Assembly (NCBI GenBank): GCA_945860165.1
Contig: CAMAPL010000009.1
Coordinates: 22,750 to 86,749, forward strand
From: Rhizobium sp. Q54
GTDB taxonomy: Bacteria > Pseudomonadota > Alphaproteobacteria > Micropepsales > Micropepsaceae
Length of the DNA: 64,000 bases
Direction of reading: 5' to 3'
Shown: positions 45,589-54,401 of the stretch, in pieces
Layout: the number at the start of each line of letters is the position of its first letter
Position numbering within the stretch: the stretch's first letter is position 1
Notes under the pieces: model-generated
The model's database searches: none
Seen by the model: only the letters and a program-made list of their open reading frames with translations
What the model was told of the DNA's origin: nothing
Made by a program: the position numbers and the translations under genes

Positions 45589-45810
45589 TCAGGGGGTGGG
45601 CAAGGCGAAGGCAATCAGCTGGTCGCTTGCGGCCGTGCCCATCACGCAATGCCCGCCCACGGCGATCACTACATACTGCCGTCCATCCGCGCCCATATAG
45701 GTAGAGGGGGTGGTGGCGCCGGGCACCGACAGCTGCGCGCTCCATAATTGGACGCCAGAGGCGGCATCCAGTGCGCAAAAGCGCGTGTTCCAGGCCGCGC
45801 CCCAGGTCCA
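45589..45810 (-). pseudogene. 3' remnant of a membrane-type PQQ dehydrogenase
   Basis: The minus-strand frame encodes [20 protein letters not shown], then [23 protein letters not shown] and LIAFALPTP before the stop. This is the last propeller blade and terminus typical of PQQ glucose/quinate/polyol dehydrogenases. No start or earlier blades exist. It fills the gap between dctA and the hydroxyacid dehydrogenase gene. Confidence 0.75.
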
Positions 45811-45849
45811 CCGACGCGCCGGCGCGTGTCTCGTCGCAGTCAATCAGTT

Positions 45850-46902
45850 CTAATTTTCCAACCGTGTACGCAGCGCGGAAATCCGCTCCGCCCAAGGCTG
45901 GCCATCCAGCACAGCGCGATTGACAATCGTTCCGGTTGGGGCACGCCCCTCGCAGTATTCAAGCACCGCCTGGATATCCAACGTGCCCTGATGCGCGAAG
46001 CATTGATCGGTCCAGCATAACGAATGCGGCGTCAGGATGACATTATCCAGCGCCAGCATAGGGTCACTGGGATCGGGCGGCTCCTGTTCCAGGACATCGA
46101 GGCCTGCGCCGGCAATGCGGCGCCCCTGGAGCACCTTCGTAAGCGCCTTCTGGTCGACAACGGACCCACGCGCGGTATTGATGAAATAGCTGGTGGGTTT
46201 CATCAGCGCCAACAATTCCACACTGACAATGTGTCTCGTGGCGTCCGTCAGGGGACAACTGACCGAGAGGATATCGGAACGACGAAACAGGTCTTCAATG
46301 CCGACCAGTTCGACGCCCATCTCGGCCATCAAGCCTGCGTCCGCGAAGGGGTCATGCGCAATCAGCTTCATGTCGAACGGCTTGGCGAGGCGCAAAGTCT
46401 CGGCGCCGATATTGCCGGCGCCCAGCGAACCGAACGTCCGTCCGACAAGTCCGAAGCCCATATGGGCGCCACGCTGCGCGAATCCCGCCGCGCCCGCCCG
46501 CGTCAGTTTTTCCTTGATCGCAAGCTTTCCCGTCAGCGCCAGCATCAGGGTAATGACCGACACGGCGACCGGCCGGCGCACCGACTCCGGCGTGATCACC
46601 AGAGCGATCCCCGCATCGGTGCAGGCGTTCACATCAACCGTGTCGTAGCCAACGCCGAAGCGGGCAATGACGCCCAGCCGTCCGCTTTTGGGGACGCTGT
46701 TCCGGTCAAAGCGGTGCGCGAGCAGGATGAGCGCGTCGAAATCCTCCAATTGCCGGGCACTGATCGGACTTTCCGTTTCTAGAAACACAGCCTCGACATG
46801 CGGATCAGCCGTCAGCGGCGCAAGATCGAAATCGGCGAAGGTCGGCGATCCGTCGGCGTTGCGAAAATCAGCCGACAGCGCGACCCGGAATTTTTCTGCC
46901 AT
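45850..46902 (-). CDS. D-isomer-specific 2-hydroxyacid dehydrogenase
   Basis: 350 residues. NAD motif [22 protein letters not shown], catalytic Arg in [15 protein letters not shown], Glu in [10 protein letters not shown] and His in [10 protein letters not shown] form the family active site. It interconverts a 2-hydroxy acid and a 2-oxo acid with NAD(H) in the cytoplasm. The monooxygenase-like gene ends 13 bases upstream, making a two-gene operon. Substrate unknown; glyoxylate/hydroxypyruvate or a deoxy sugar acid would fit the surroundings. Confidence 0.92.
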   Translation of the reverse strand: MAEKFRVALSADFRNADGSPTFADFDLAPLTADPHVEAVFLETESPISARQLEDFDALILLAHRFDRNSVPKSGRLGVIARFGVGYDTVDVNACTDAGIALVITPESVRRPVAVSVITLMLALTGKLAIKEKLTRAGAAGFAQRGAHMGFGLVGRTFGSLGAGNIGAETLRLAKPFDMKLIAHDPFADAGLMAEMGVELVGIEDLFRRSDILSVSCPLTDATRHIVSVELLALMKPTSYFINTARGSVVDQKALTKVLQGRRIAGAGLDVLEQEPPDPSDPMLALDNVILTPHSLCWTDQCFAHQGTLDIQAVLEYCEGRAPTGTIVNRAVLDGQPWAERISALRTRLEN

Positions 46903-46915
46903 TGTGATACCCCTG

Positions 46916-47239
46916 TCAGCCGCCCATTCTGCTGGCGACGTTCGCGCCCGAACACACCAGGTCGCATCGCGTCACATGCTTGCTAAATATCATGTCGGCG
47001 CTCGCATCATTGAATACGCGGAAATGTCCGGTTTTCAGATGCGCCTCGAACGCCGCCCTGTCGCAATAGATTTCATAGAGCAGCACGCGCCCCGCCTCAC
47101 CTTCGGGCTCCAGGACATCGAATTGCAGGCATCCCGGCTCGTCGCGAACAGAAGCATGCGCATTGGCGTCGATCAGGGCGCGAAACTGTTTTTCCATGCC
47201 CGGCTTGAGCTGGAGGTCCACCAGGATCACAAAAAGCAT
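46916..47239 (-). CDS. ABM-family (YgiN/LsrG-like) small dimeric protein
   Basis: The ATG at 47239 with GGTGGGG upstream gives 107 residues. VILVDLQLKPGMEKQFRALIDANAHASVRDEPGCLQFDVL and LLYEIYCDRAAFEAHLKTGHF are hallmarks of the antibiotic-biosynthesis-monooxygenase fold. Members are quinol monooxygenases, isomerases (LsrG) or sugar-handling proteins. It heads the operon with the 2-hydroxyacid dehydrogenase. Confidence 0.87.
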   Translation of the reverse strand: MLFVILVDLQLKPGMEKQFRALIDANAHASVRDEPGCLQFDVLEPEGEAGRVLLYEIYCDRAAFEAHLKTGHFRVFNDASADMIFSKHVTRCDLVCSGANVASRMGG

Positions 47240-47419
47240 TTTCCCCACCCTTGTCGCCCCACGCCGTCTTTGCTGCTTTGCGGCATATTTTAAGGGGCCA
47301 TGTTTCCCATGATGTTGCCGAAAATGGCGATTTCGAGCAAGTATTCATCGCCGCTGCTGGCAGGTTCGCTCACTGTTTCAAAAAGCACGAGCCGCCGCGG
47401 CATGGGGATAGGAAACGCC

Positions 47420-48196
47420 ATGAAGAGCAATCCGGTGAAAACCGACCTCGCCGCCGGAAAGCATGTTTTCGGCACCATGGTGTTCGAGTTCTTCACGCCC
47501 GGCATGCCGCAGATCGTCAAGGCGGCAGGCGCGGAATTCATCCTGTTCGACATGGAACATTCGGGCGTCACCATAGAAACGCTCAAGGGCCAGATCGCCG
47601 CCTGCCGCGGCATCGGGCTTGTGCCCATGGTCCGGGTACCGGCCCTGCAATATCACTTCATCGCGCGCTGCCTGGACATGGGCGCCATGGGCATCATGGT
47701 GCCCATGGTAGAAAGCGCGGCCCAGGCGCGCGAAATCGTCTCGGCAACCCGTTATCCGCCGGCGGGCCGCCGCGGCGCGGCCTTTGGCATGGCGCATGAC
47801 GATTACGAAGCCGGCTCCGTGCCCGACAAGATGGCGGCCGCGAATGAGCGAACGCTCGTCATGGCGCTTGTGGAAACCATTGCGGGCGTCGCGGCAGTAG
47901 ACGAAATAGCGGCCGTGGACGGAATTGATGTTGTTTGGATGGGCCATTTTGACCTGACCAGTTTTATGGGCATTCCCGGCCAATTCGACCACCCGGACTA
48001 TTTGCGGGCGGTCAATGCCATCGTTCAGTCCGCCAGACGGCATAGCAAGGTTGCAGGCATGCTGGCGGCGGACGAAAATTGGGCTCGCGACTATCTGGCG
48101 AAAGGATTCCGCATGATCGCATACGGGGTAGACCACCTTCTGTTTCAACGGGCGCTTGCCGATGGACTTTCGCACGCCCGCGATATGCTTAGATAG
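47420..48196 (+). CDS. HpcH/HpaI-family class II aldolase
   Basis: The ATG at 47420 follows AGGAAACGCC. 258 residues: FGTMVFEFFTPGMPQIVKAAGAEFILFDMEHSG (metal and His region), MVRVPALQYHFIARCLDMGAMGIMVPMVESAAQA (Arg and metal Glu), ALVETIAGVAAVDEIAAVDGIDVVWMGHFDLT. The family cleaves 2-keto-3-deoxy sugar acids, such as KDR by RhmA, to pyruvate and an aldehyde. Its place before oxidases, a sugar-acid carrier and a dehydratase supports that role here. Confidence 0.92.
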   Translation: MKSNPVKTDLAAGKHVFGTMVFEFFTPGMPQIVKAAGAEFILFDMEHSGVTIETLKGQIAACRGIGLVPMVRVPALQYHFIARCLDMGAMGIMVPMVESAAQAREIVSATRYPPAGRRGAAFGMAHDDYEAGSVPDKMAAANERTLVMALVETIAGVAAVDEIAAVDGIDVVWMGHFDLTSFMGIPGQFDHPDYLRAVNAIVQSARRHSKVAGMLAADENWARDYLAKGFRMIAYGVDHLLFQRALADGLSHARDMLR

Positions 48197-48457
48197 GGCC
48201 TGCTCTGCCGGCTAAAGGTCGGCCATCCGGATCAAGTTTTCCAACGCCGCCGAAACCAGCAGTCCGGCCCAGGCTGGATGTCGCTATACAACGTTAGACG
48301 CTAGTTGGCAGACAGGGTGTCCATCGCCAGATTGTCTATCTTATGAATTTTTGCCGTTTTATGGCATACGAGAACTCGCTTCCCACCCTGCTGCCGGCTA
48401 TGCATATGATCGCGAACAGGTGTGCTGGGAGCAGCCAGACGATCAACATGGGCTTCG

Positions 48458-49624
48458 ATGACAATGCCGAAAGACGAGACGATTGTGGCCGAAAAGACCA
48501 ACTCTCCTAATGGAGTGACATCGCGCCGCCAGGCCATCGCAGGTGTGGGGATGACTGCCGCCGGCATGGTGGGCGCGACGATGCCTGCGCTTGGCGCGCC
48601 GGCACAAACCCCGCCCGCGATGCAGCTTCGCGTGCCGACTCCGCCGCCAGCCTTGGTGCCGCGAGCGGACCTCGTGAATGTGCTCGAATACGAATCTCAG
48701 GCGCGTCTTGTGCTGGGCCCGGCGAAGGTTGCCCCGATTTCGGGTAGCGACCGGACCGTCACCGATCGCATCACGCTGCGTCCACGGATGAATATCCCCA
48801 CGCGGGATCTGGACTTGACGAGCACGCTGTTTGGCGACCAGCACTTCACGCCGATCATCGTCGGTCCAATTGCCGATCAGAAGCGCTTTCACGCCGAGGG
48901 TGAAGTCGCCATGGCGCGTGGCGCCTCCGCGGCAAAGGCCGCGATGGTCGTGAGCAGCGACGCCAGCCTGCCCCTGGCGACGATTGCCCAGGCCGCCACG
49001 TCTCCATTGTGGCTACAGGTCTACGCAAAGAGCCCCAAACTAAAGGACGTGCTCGGCGAGGCGAGTGCGGCCAAGGCCAAAGCGGTAATCGTGACGGTAA
49101 ACGCCGGCACATCCGCCAACGGGCCAGCGACGCCAGCCTCGGTGCCTATCGATTGGGCCGCGGTCGACGCCGTCGTCAAGGGCACGTCATTACCCGTGAT
49201 TGTGAAGGGCATCACGCGCCCGGAAGACGCGAAGGAAGCCGTGGCCCGCGGCGCCAAGGGCGTGGTGGTGTCGAACTATCGTGGTGGGAATGCGGCCGCG
49301 CTCACCGGCACGCTGCTTCTCGTCGCGCCGGTCGTTCAAGCCGTTGGCGATCAGATACCTGTGCTCGTCGACGGCAGTTTCCGCCGCGGCACGGATATTC
49401 TCAAGGCGCTCGGCTTTGGTGCAAAGGGCGTGCTGATCGGCAGGCCCGTGATGTGGGGCCTGGCGACCTACGGCGCCGATGGCGTGCAGGGCGTTGTCGA
49501 AATGCTGCAGACCGAACTCGCAAGATATATGTGCATGTGCAGCCTTCCATCGCTCGCTTCGGTCAACCCCAGCGTGCTGCGTGTTCACGCGCATCTTCCT
49601 TCGGCAAGGAACAACCGTGGCTGA
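48458..49624 (+). CDS. Tat-exported alpha-hydroxyacid oxidase homologue lacking the catalytic histidine
   Basis: 388 residues from the ATG at 48458 (48464 is an alternative; ribosome site weak). It has a Tat-like signal (TSRRQAIAGVGMTAAG), then an FMN barrel of the lactate/glycolate oxidase family: FTPIIVGPIADQKRFHAEGE, LWLQVYAKSP, PVIVKGITRPEDAKEAVARGAKG. Where active enzymes have SNHGGR it has SNYRGG, with Tyr274 replacing the catalytic His and the nearby Arg lost. The TVD aspartate is Asn, and the loop-4 region is shortened. FMN-binding parts remain (VDGSFRRGTDILKALGFGA). It overlaps the next, intact oxidase by 8 bases, so it may be a partner or regulatory subunit. Confidence 0.85.
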   Translation: MTMPKDETIVAEKTNSPNGVTSRRQAIAGVGMTAAGMVGATMPALGAPAQTPPAMQLRVPTPPPALVPRADLVNVLEYESQARLVLGPAKVAPISGSDRTVTDRITLRPRMNIPTRDLDLTSTLFGDQHFTPIIVGPIADQKRFHAEGEVAMARGASAAKAAMVVSSDASLPLATIAQAATSPLWLQVYAKSPKLKDVLGEASAAKAKAVIVTVNAGTSANGPATPASVPIDWAAVDAVVKGTSLPVIVKGITRPEDAKEAVARGAKGVVVSNYRGGNAAALTGTLLLVAPVVQAVGDQIPVLVDGSFRRGTDILKALGFGAKGVLIGRPVMWGLATYGADGVQGVVEMLQTELARYMCMCSLPSLASVNPSVLRVHAHLPSARNNRG

Positions 49625-50840
49625 TATCGAGCGATCCTGGCTTACGAATCCTTCCCGGCGAACGGCATTGGCGCGCGTGGCGGGGCTAATGGCGGCTTCG
49701 CCCGTCGGCGCGGCTGTGGCGCAGATTGACCCCAACCCCTTTAGCGAGCATCGTCGTACGCTGGGCCTGGCCGAGATTCAAACGGCCTACGACTTCGAGC
49801 CCGTCTTCCGCGGCAATGTGATCCAGCCGGTGTATGACTATACGGCGCACGGCGATGGGTCGGAGTTCACGCTTCAGCGCAATCGCCAGGCGTTCGATTG
49901 GGTTGAAATTGCACCGGCACGCGCCGCCATCCCGGCTTCGCAGGTCGATCTTTCGTCAGAGTTTCTCGGCGTGAAGATGAAATTCCCGATCATGATTGCG
50001 CCGACAGCGGCGATGGCCCCCCTGCATCCTGATGGAGAGATCGGGATGTTCAAGGCGGCGACTGCGGCATCGAACACGCTGATGATCTTGAGCACCAATA
50101 CCAGCACCCCGGTGACCCAGGTCGCGCCTGCCGCGCTGGGCGGCACGCTGTGGGGGCAGTTTTACCCGCTACAGAATCTGGCCACCACCCAGCAATGGAT
50201 GGACACCTACCAGAATGCCGGCTGCAACGGCATCATCGTCACCATCGACCAGCAAGCCTCCTATTACGAACGCACGCTGCAGGACCGTAATCTGGGCGGG
50301 CGCGTTCGTACAGGCGGCGCAGGCGCCGGAGGTGGCACGGCAGCACTGACCGGTTCAGCACGGTACCGGGTCAACACCGGGCGCCTGTGGTACACGTGGC
50401 AATATATCGACGCTGTTCGGAAGATGGTCAAAGGTCCGCTGCTGCTCAAGGGAATTCTGGAAGCGGAAGACGCCAGGCTGGCGATCGAACACGGCGCGGA
50501 CGCGATCATCGTGTCTAATCACGGCGGCCGCTCGATGGACTATGGTCCGTCGACGCTGGAGGTCCTGCCGGAGATCGTGGCCGCCGTGAACGGCCGAGTT
50601 CCCGTCCTCTTCGATAGCGGCATCCGGCGCGGCGCCGACATCTTTAAGGCGCTCGCACTGGGAGCAAACGGCGTCTGCCTCGGTCGGGCTGCGCGGTGGG
50701 GCCTTGGGGCGTTCGGCCCTGCTGGCGCACAGCGTCTGATCGAGATTCTGCAGCGCGAACTCGTCCAGACGGCCGCCGCGGCCGGATGCGCCAGGCTGTC
50801 GGATATAAACAAAACGACGGTCAAGGCCAACTTCGTGTAA
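49617..50840 (+). CDS. Tat-exported FMN-dependent alpha-hydroxyacid oxidase (lactate-oxidase-like)
   Basis: The GTG at 49617 has AAGGA six bases upstream and lies inside the end of the preceding gene. 407 residues: Tat-like signal (NPSRRTALARVAGLMAAS), FPIMIAPTAAMAPLHPDGE, GQFYPLQNLATTQQWMD, IIVTIDQQ (Asp), LLLKGILEAEDA (Lys), IIVSNHGGRSMDYGPS with catalytic His302 and Arg305, LFDSGIRRGADIFKALALGA. All active-site residues are present. It should oxidise L-lactate, glycolate or a related 2-hydroxy acid, apparently outside the cytoplasm. Confidence 0.9.
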   Translation: MADIERSWLTNPSRRTALARVAGLMAASPVGAAVAQIDPNPFSEHRRTLGLAEIQTAYDFEPVFRGNVIQPVYDYTAHGDGSEFTLQRNRQAFDWVEIAPARAAIPASQVDLSSEFLGVKMKFPIMIAPTAAMAPLHPDGEIGMFKAATAASNTLMILSTNTSTPVTQVAPAALGGTLWGQFYPLQNLATTQQWMDTYQNAGCNGIIVTIDQQASYYERTLQDRNLGGRVRTGGAGAGGGTAALTGSARYRVNTGRLWYTWQYIDAVRKMVKGPLLLKGILEAEDARLAIEHGADAIIVSNHGGRSMDYGPSTLEVLPEIVAAVNGRVPVLFDSGIRRGADIFKALALGANGVCLGRAARWGLGAFGPAGAQRLIEILQRELVQTAAAAGCARLSDINKTTVKANFV

Positions 50841-50920
50841 AACGGAAAGTCATGAGACCTTGCCAGCCTACCGGGTTCTGATGTTCCCTAGGCATAATAA
50901 TAAATTGGGGGGAAATGCGC

Positions 50921-52186
50921 ATGCCCAGAATTCGTTGGACCATGATGTTCATGGGCTGCGCGGCGATGTCGATCAATTACATTGATCGCGCCAATCTCGC
51001 AGTCGCCGCCCCTTTTATCCGTGAAGAGCTCGGCATAGACGCCACCGTGATGGGGATGATCCTCGGCGCCTTCTTCTGGACTTATGCCTGCTTTCAATTG
51101 CCGTTCGGCTGGTTCGCCGACAAGGTCGGCGCGAAGATCGCCCTGGCCATTGCCGTCACATGGTGGTCGATAGCCACCATCCTCACCGCCACGGCACACA
51201 GCGTTGCGGCGCTTACGGGATACCGGCTGCTTTTGGGCGTCGGCGAGGCTGGCGCATATCCGTCCGGCACCAAGATCAACATGGCCTGGTTTCCCCGCAG
51301 CGAACGGGCGATCGCCGCCAGCATCTTCGACAGCGGCTCGCGGATCGGCGCGGCCCTGTCGCTGCCGCTGGTCGCATGGCTTATCGGCAGCTTCGGCTGG
51401 CGAATGTCGTTTGTCGTGACTGGGCTTCTGGGCTTCGTCTGGGTGGCCATCTGGCTCGCCTATTACCGCGATCCGGAAAATCATCCGTCCGTTACCCCGG
51501 AGCAGCTTGCGGCCCTGCAGGCCGAGCGCGGCGCCACACCGGCGGGCGCCCAAGTGTCCTGGTTGTCGCTGTTCAGCTACCGTACCATCTGGGGCATGAT
51601 GATCGGCTTCTTCTGCCTGAATTTCGTGATCTACTTCTTCATCACCTGGTTTCCCACCTACCTGATCCAGGCCCGCGGCTTCTCGCTGGCGCAGCTTGGA
51701 ACCCTGGGGCTTCTGCCCGGCCTAGTCGCGATCCCCTGCGGGTGGCTGGGAGGCTTCACCTCCGATGCCCTGTACCGTCGCGGCTGGAGCCTGACTGCGG
51801 CGCGCAAGACCTGCCTGGTCGGAGGCATGCTGACGTCGTCGGTCATCACTCTCTCCGTCTTCGCGCCCAATGCCTATGTCGCGTTGGCATTTTTTGCCGT
51901 GGCCTATGGCAGCCTCGCCTTTACCGCGGCCAGCATCTGGTCCTTGCCGGCCGACGTGGCGCCCTCGCCCGCGCATGTCGCGTCCATCGGTGGAATCCAG
52001 AATTTCGCCTCCAATCTCGCCGGCGTTGTCACAACCACATTCACGGGCCTGATGCTGACCATTACCGGCGGCTCTTTTGTCATACCGCTGGTCGTGGCGG
52101 GAGGCTTCTGCATTCTGGGCGCCGCCGTCTATCTGTTTGTGATAGAGGATATCAAACCCCTGACACCCCGCGAGCCAGTAGCCTGA
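50921..52186 (+). CDS. MFS anion:cation symporter (sugar-acid transporter, DgoT/GudP/RhmT type)
   Basis: Twelve hydrophobic segments. The ACS-family signature is clear: SINYIDRANLAVAAPFIREELGI near the start, GWFADKVGAKIALAIAVTWWS, YRLLLGVGEAGAYPSGTKINMAWFPRSERAIA. An ATG at 50915 lies only two bases after GGGGGG; the ATG at 50921 has proper spacing. It should import sugar acids such as galactonate, glucarate or rhamnonate. LldD starts 5 bases after its stop, so they are one operon. Confidence 0.92.
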   Translation: MPRIRWTMMFMGCAAMSINYIDRANLAVAAPFIREELGIDATVMGMILGAFFWTYACFQLPFGWFADKVGAKIALAIAVTWWSIATILTATAHSVAALTGYRLLLGVGEAGAYPSGTKINMAWFPRSERAIAASIFDSGSRIGAALSLPLVAWLIGSFGWRMSFVVTGLLGFVWVAIWLAYYRDPENHPSVTPEQLAALQAERGATPAGAQVSWLSLFSYRTIWGMMIGFFCLNFVIYFFITWFPTYLIQARGFSLAQLGTLGLLPGLVAIPCGWLGGFTSDALYRRGWSLTAARKTCLVGGMLTSSVITLSVFAPNAYVALAFFAVAYGSLAFTAASIWSLPADVAPSPAHVASIGGIQNFASNLAGVVTTTFTGLMLTITGGSFVIPLVVAGGFCILGAAVYLFVIEDIKPLTPREPVA

Positions 52187-52190
52187 AATC

Positions 52191-53339
52191 ATGAAAATCG
52201 TCAATTATCAGGGATTTCGCGACGCGGCCAAAAAGCGCCTGCCCCGCTTCATCTTCGAGTATATCGATGGTGGCAGCTATGACGAACACACGCTGCGCCG
52301 CAATGTCGACGACTTCAAGGCCGTAACCCTGCGCCAGAAAGTTCTGCGCGACGTCTCCAAGATCAACACCGCCACGCGCCTGTTCGGCCGCGACATGGCG
52401 CTGCCGATTGCGCTGGCGCCGATCGGCATTGCGGGTTTCTACCGCCGCCGGGGCGAGACGCAGGCCGTGCGGGCGGCCGAAGCGGCCGGCATACCCATCG
52501 TCCTTTCCACCATGTCCTGCTGTCCGCTCGAGGAAGTGCGCGCGGCCAGCGCGCAACCCTTCTGGATGCAGCTCTACATCATCCGCGACCGCGGCTTCAT
52601 GAAGGACTTTCTGGTTCGCATGGAGAAAGCGGGTGTCGACACGCTGTTTCTTACCGTCGACCTTGCGATCAACGGCATTCGCTATCGCGATCGGATCGGC
52701 GGACTGGCGGGATCGCAGAGCCTCTTACGGCGGCCCGACCGGTTGCTCGATATCCTGTCTCACCCGGCCTGGGCGTGGGACGTTGGGTTGATGGGCAGGC
52801 CACTGATCATCGGCAATGTCGCGCCTGCGATGCCCAACGGCGCGGGCCTGAAACAATTTCAGGCCTGGGTGGCGCGCAATTTCGATCCCTCAGTCACTTA
52901 CAAGGACATCGCCTGGCTGCGCCAGAACTGGAAAGGGAAGCTGGTCCTGAAAGGCATTACCGACCCGGGCGATGCCGCGCGCGCCGCCGAGGAAGGCATG
53001 GACGGGATCGTGGTTTCCAATCACGGCGGACGGCAGCTGGATGGATCGCTGTCCAGCATTGCCGCACTTCCGGCGGTTCGCGACGCAGTTGCCGGACGAA
53101 TGACGATTATACTGGATGGCGGTTTGCGTTCGGGACTGGATGTCTTGCGCGCCATGGCGCTGGGAGCCGACAGCATTCTGTTGGGACGGGCCTGGGCCTA
53201 TGCGCTGGCAGCTCGGGGCGAGGCCGGTGTCTTCCAAATGCTCGCCATCCTCAAAGAGGAATTGGAAGTGGCCATGGCGCTGACTGGCCAGAGCGATGTG
53301 CGGGCGCTGGACAGGGACCTGGCGCTTAGCTGGCCCTGA
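52191..53339 (+). CDS. lldD: FMN-dependent L-lactate dehydrogenase-like protein
   Basis: 382 residues without an export signal, starting NYQGFRDAAKKRLPRFIFEYIDGGSYDEHTLRRN, typical of LldD. Active-site parts: IALAPIGIAGFYRRRGE, MQLYIIRDR, LFLTVDLAINGIRYRDR, GIVVSNHGGRQLDG (His278), IILDGGLRSGLDVLRAMALGA. It oxidises L-lactate (or a related hydroxy acid) to the oxo acid at the membrane. In a rhamnonate/fuconate-type pathway L-lactate is an end product, which fits this operon. Confidence 0.92.
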   Translation: MKIVNYQGFRDAAKKRLPRFIFEYIDGGSYDEHTLRRNVDDFKAVTLRQKVLRDVSKINTATRLFGRDMALPIALAPIGIAGFYRRRGETQAVRAAEAAGIPIVLSTMSCCPLEEVRAASAQPFWMQLYIIRDRGFMKDFLVRMEKAGVDTLFLTVDLAINGIRYRDRIGGLAGSQSLLRRPDRLLDILSHPAWAWDVGLMGRPLIIGNVAPAMPNGAGLKQFQAWVARNFDPSVTYKDIAWLRQNWKGKLVLKGITDPGDAARAAEEGMDGIVVSNHGGRQLDGSLSSIAALPAVRDAVAGRMTIILDGGLRSGLDVLRAMALGADSILLGRAWAYALAARGEAGVFQMLAILKEELEVAMALTGQSDVRALDRDLALSWP

Positions 53340-53349
53340 GGGATCAAAA

Positions 53350-54132
53350 ATGTGGAACCAAACCTCTCTGGCCGGAAAACGCGTTCTGGTGACGGCCGGC
53401 GGCGATGGAATAGGCCTGGAAATAGCACACGCCTTTGCGGGCGCCGGTTCAAAGATCCTGGTTTGCGACATCCAGCCCGAAAGCCTAGCGCGCCTCGCCA
53501 AGGACTTGCCCGACGTCCATAGCTGCCTCGCGGACGTGTCCCGCGAGAAAGACGTCGCGTCGATGTTCGAATTGGTGGATCAAAGACTGGGTGGGCTGGA
53601 CGTGCTGGTCAACAATGCTGGCATCGCAGGCCCCACCGGCGGTGTCGAAACTCTGTCGCTGGCCGATTGGGAGCGGACTCTGGCGGTCAACCTGACGGGT
53701 CAATTTCTGTGCATCCGGCAGGCCGTGCCCCGCCTACGCCAGGGACGCGCCCCCTCAATCATCAACCTGGCGTCAGCCGCCGGCCATCTGGGAATGGCCG
53801 GGCGCGCGCCCTATTCCGCTTCCAAATGGGGTGTCGTGGGCCTCACCAAGACGCTGGCGATCGAATTGGGCCGCGACGGCATTCGCGTCAATGCCATCCT
53901 GCCGGGTGCGGTGGACGGTCCCCGCATCCGGTCGGTGATTGCCGCCAAGGCGAAAGCGCTGGGCAAGCCGGAGGAAGAGATCACACGGGCCTACACCGAC
54001 CAGGCGGTGCTTGGGCGCATGGTCACAGCCCGCGATATCGCCAACATGGTGCTGTTTGCAGCCAGCGATCTGGCCGCCAACGTAACTGGGCAAGAACTCG
54101 TGGTGGACGGCCATACGCAGTCGTTGAATTGA
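53350..54132 (+). CDS. Short-chain dehydrogenase/reductase
   Basis: The ATG at 53350 follows GAGGGATCAAAA. 260 residues of the classical SDR family: cofactor motif VLVTAGGDGIGLEIAHAFAGAG, VLVNNAGIAGPTGGVE, catalytic Ser (INLASAAGHLG) and YSASK, then RVNAILPGAVDGPRIRSV. Asp in VCDIQP after strand 2 suggests NAD(H). It lies 10 bases after lldD in the same operon. Sugar or sugar-acid dehydrogenase is likely. Confidence 0.92.
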   Translation: MWNQTSLAGKRVLVTAGGDGIGLEIAHAFAGAGSKILVCDIQPESLARLAKDLPDVHSCLADVSREKDVASMFELVDQRLGGLDVLVNNAGIAGPTGGVETLSLADWERTLAVNLTGQFLCIRQAVPRLRQGRAPSIINLASAAGHLGMAGRAPYSASKWGVVGLTKTLAIELGRDGIRVNAILPGAVDGPRIRSVIAAKAKALGKPEEEITRAYTDQAVLGRMVTARDIANMVLFAASDLAANVTGQELVVDGHTQSLN

Positions 54133-54401
54133 CGCGGTACTGGGGCTTCCGAGCCTTAGCGCTATAACTCCAAGCCGGCTAGAGTTCGGCATATGCGGCA
54201 TCTGCCCATAGAAGCGTAAGAGGTTGAAAACACCTCCATTACAATCAGAGGGCAAGGATTACCCACCTTGCTAACTTCATGCGATATCAAGCGACAGAAA
54301 AAGACATCAGCCAATCAATAACTACGTAGCCAGAACGTGGGCGAGCCAGAGCGTCCATCTGGAGCCGCCTGTTTCGGTTTGAAGCAGAGAGATAGAGTGA
54401 A

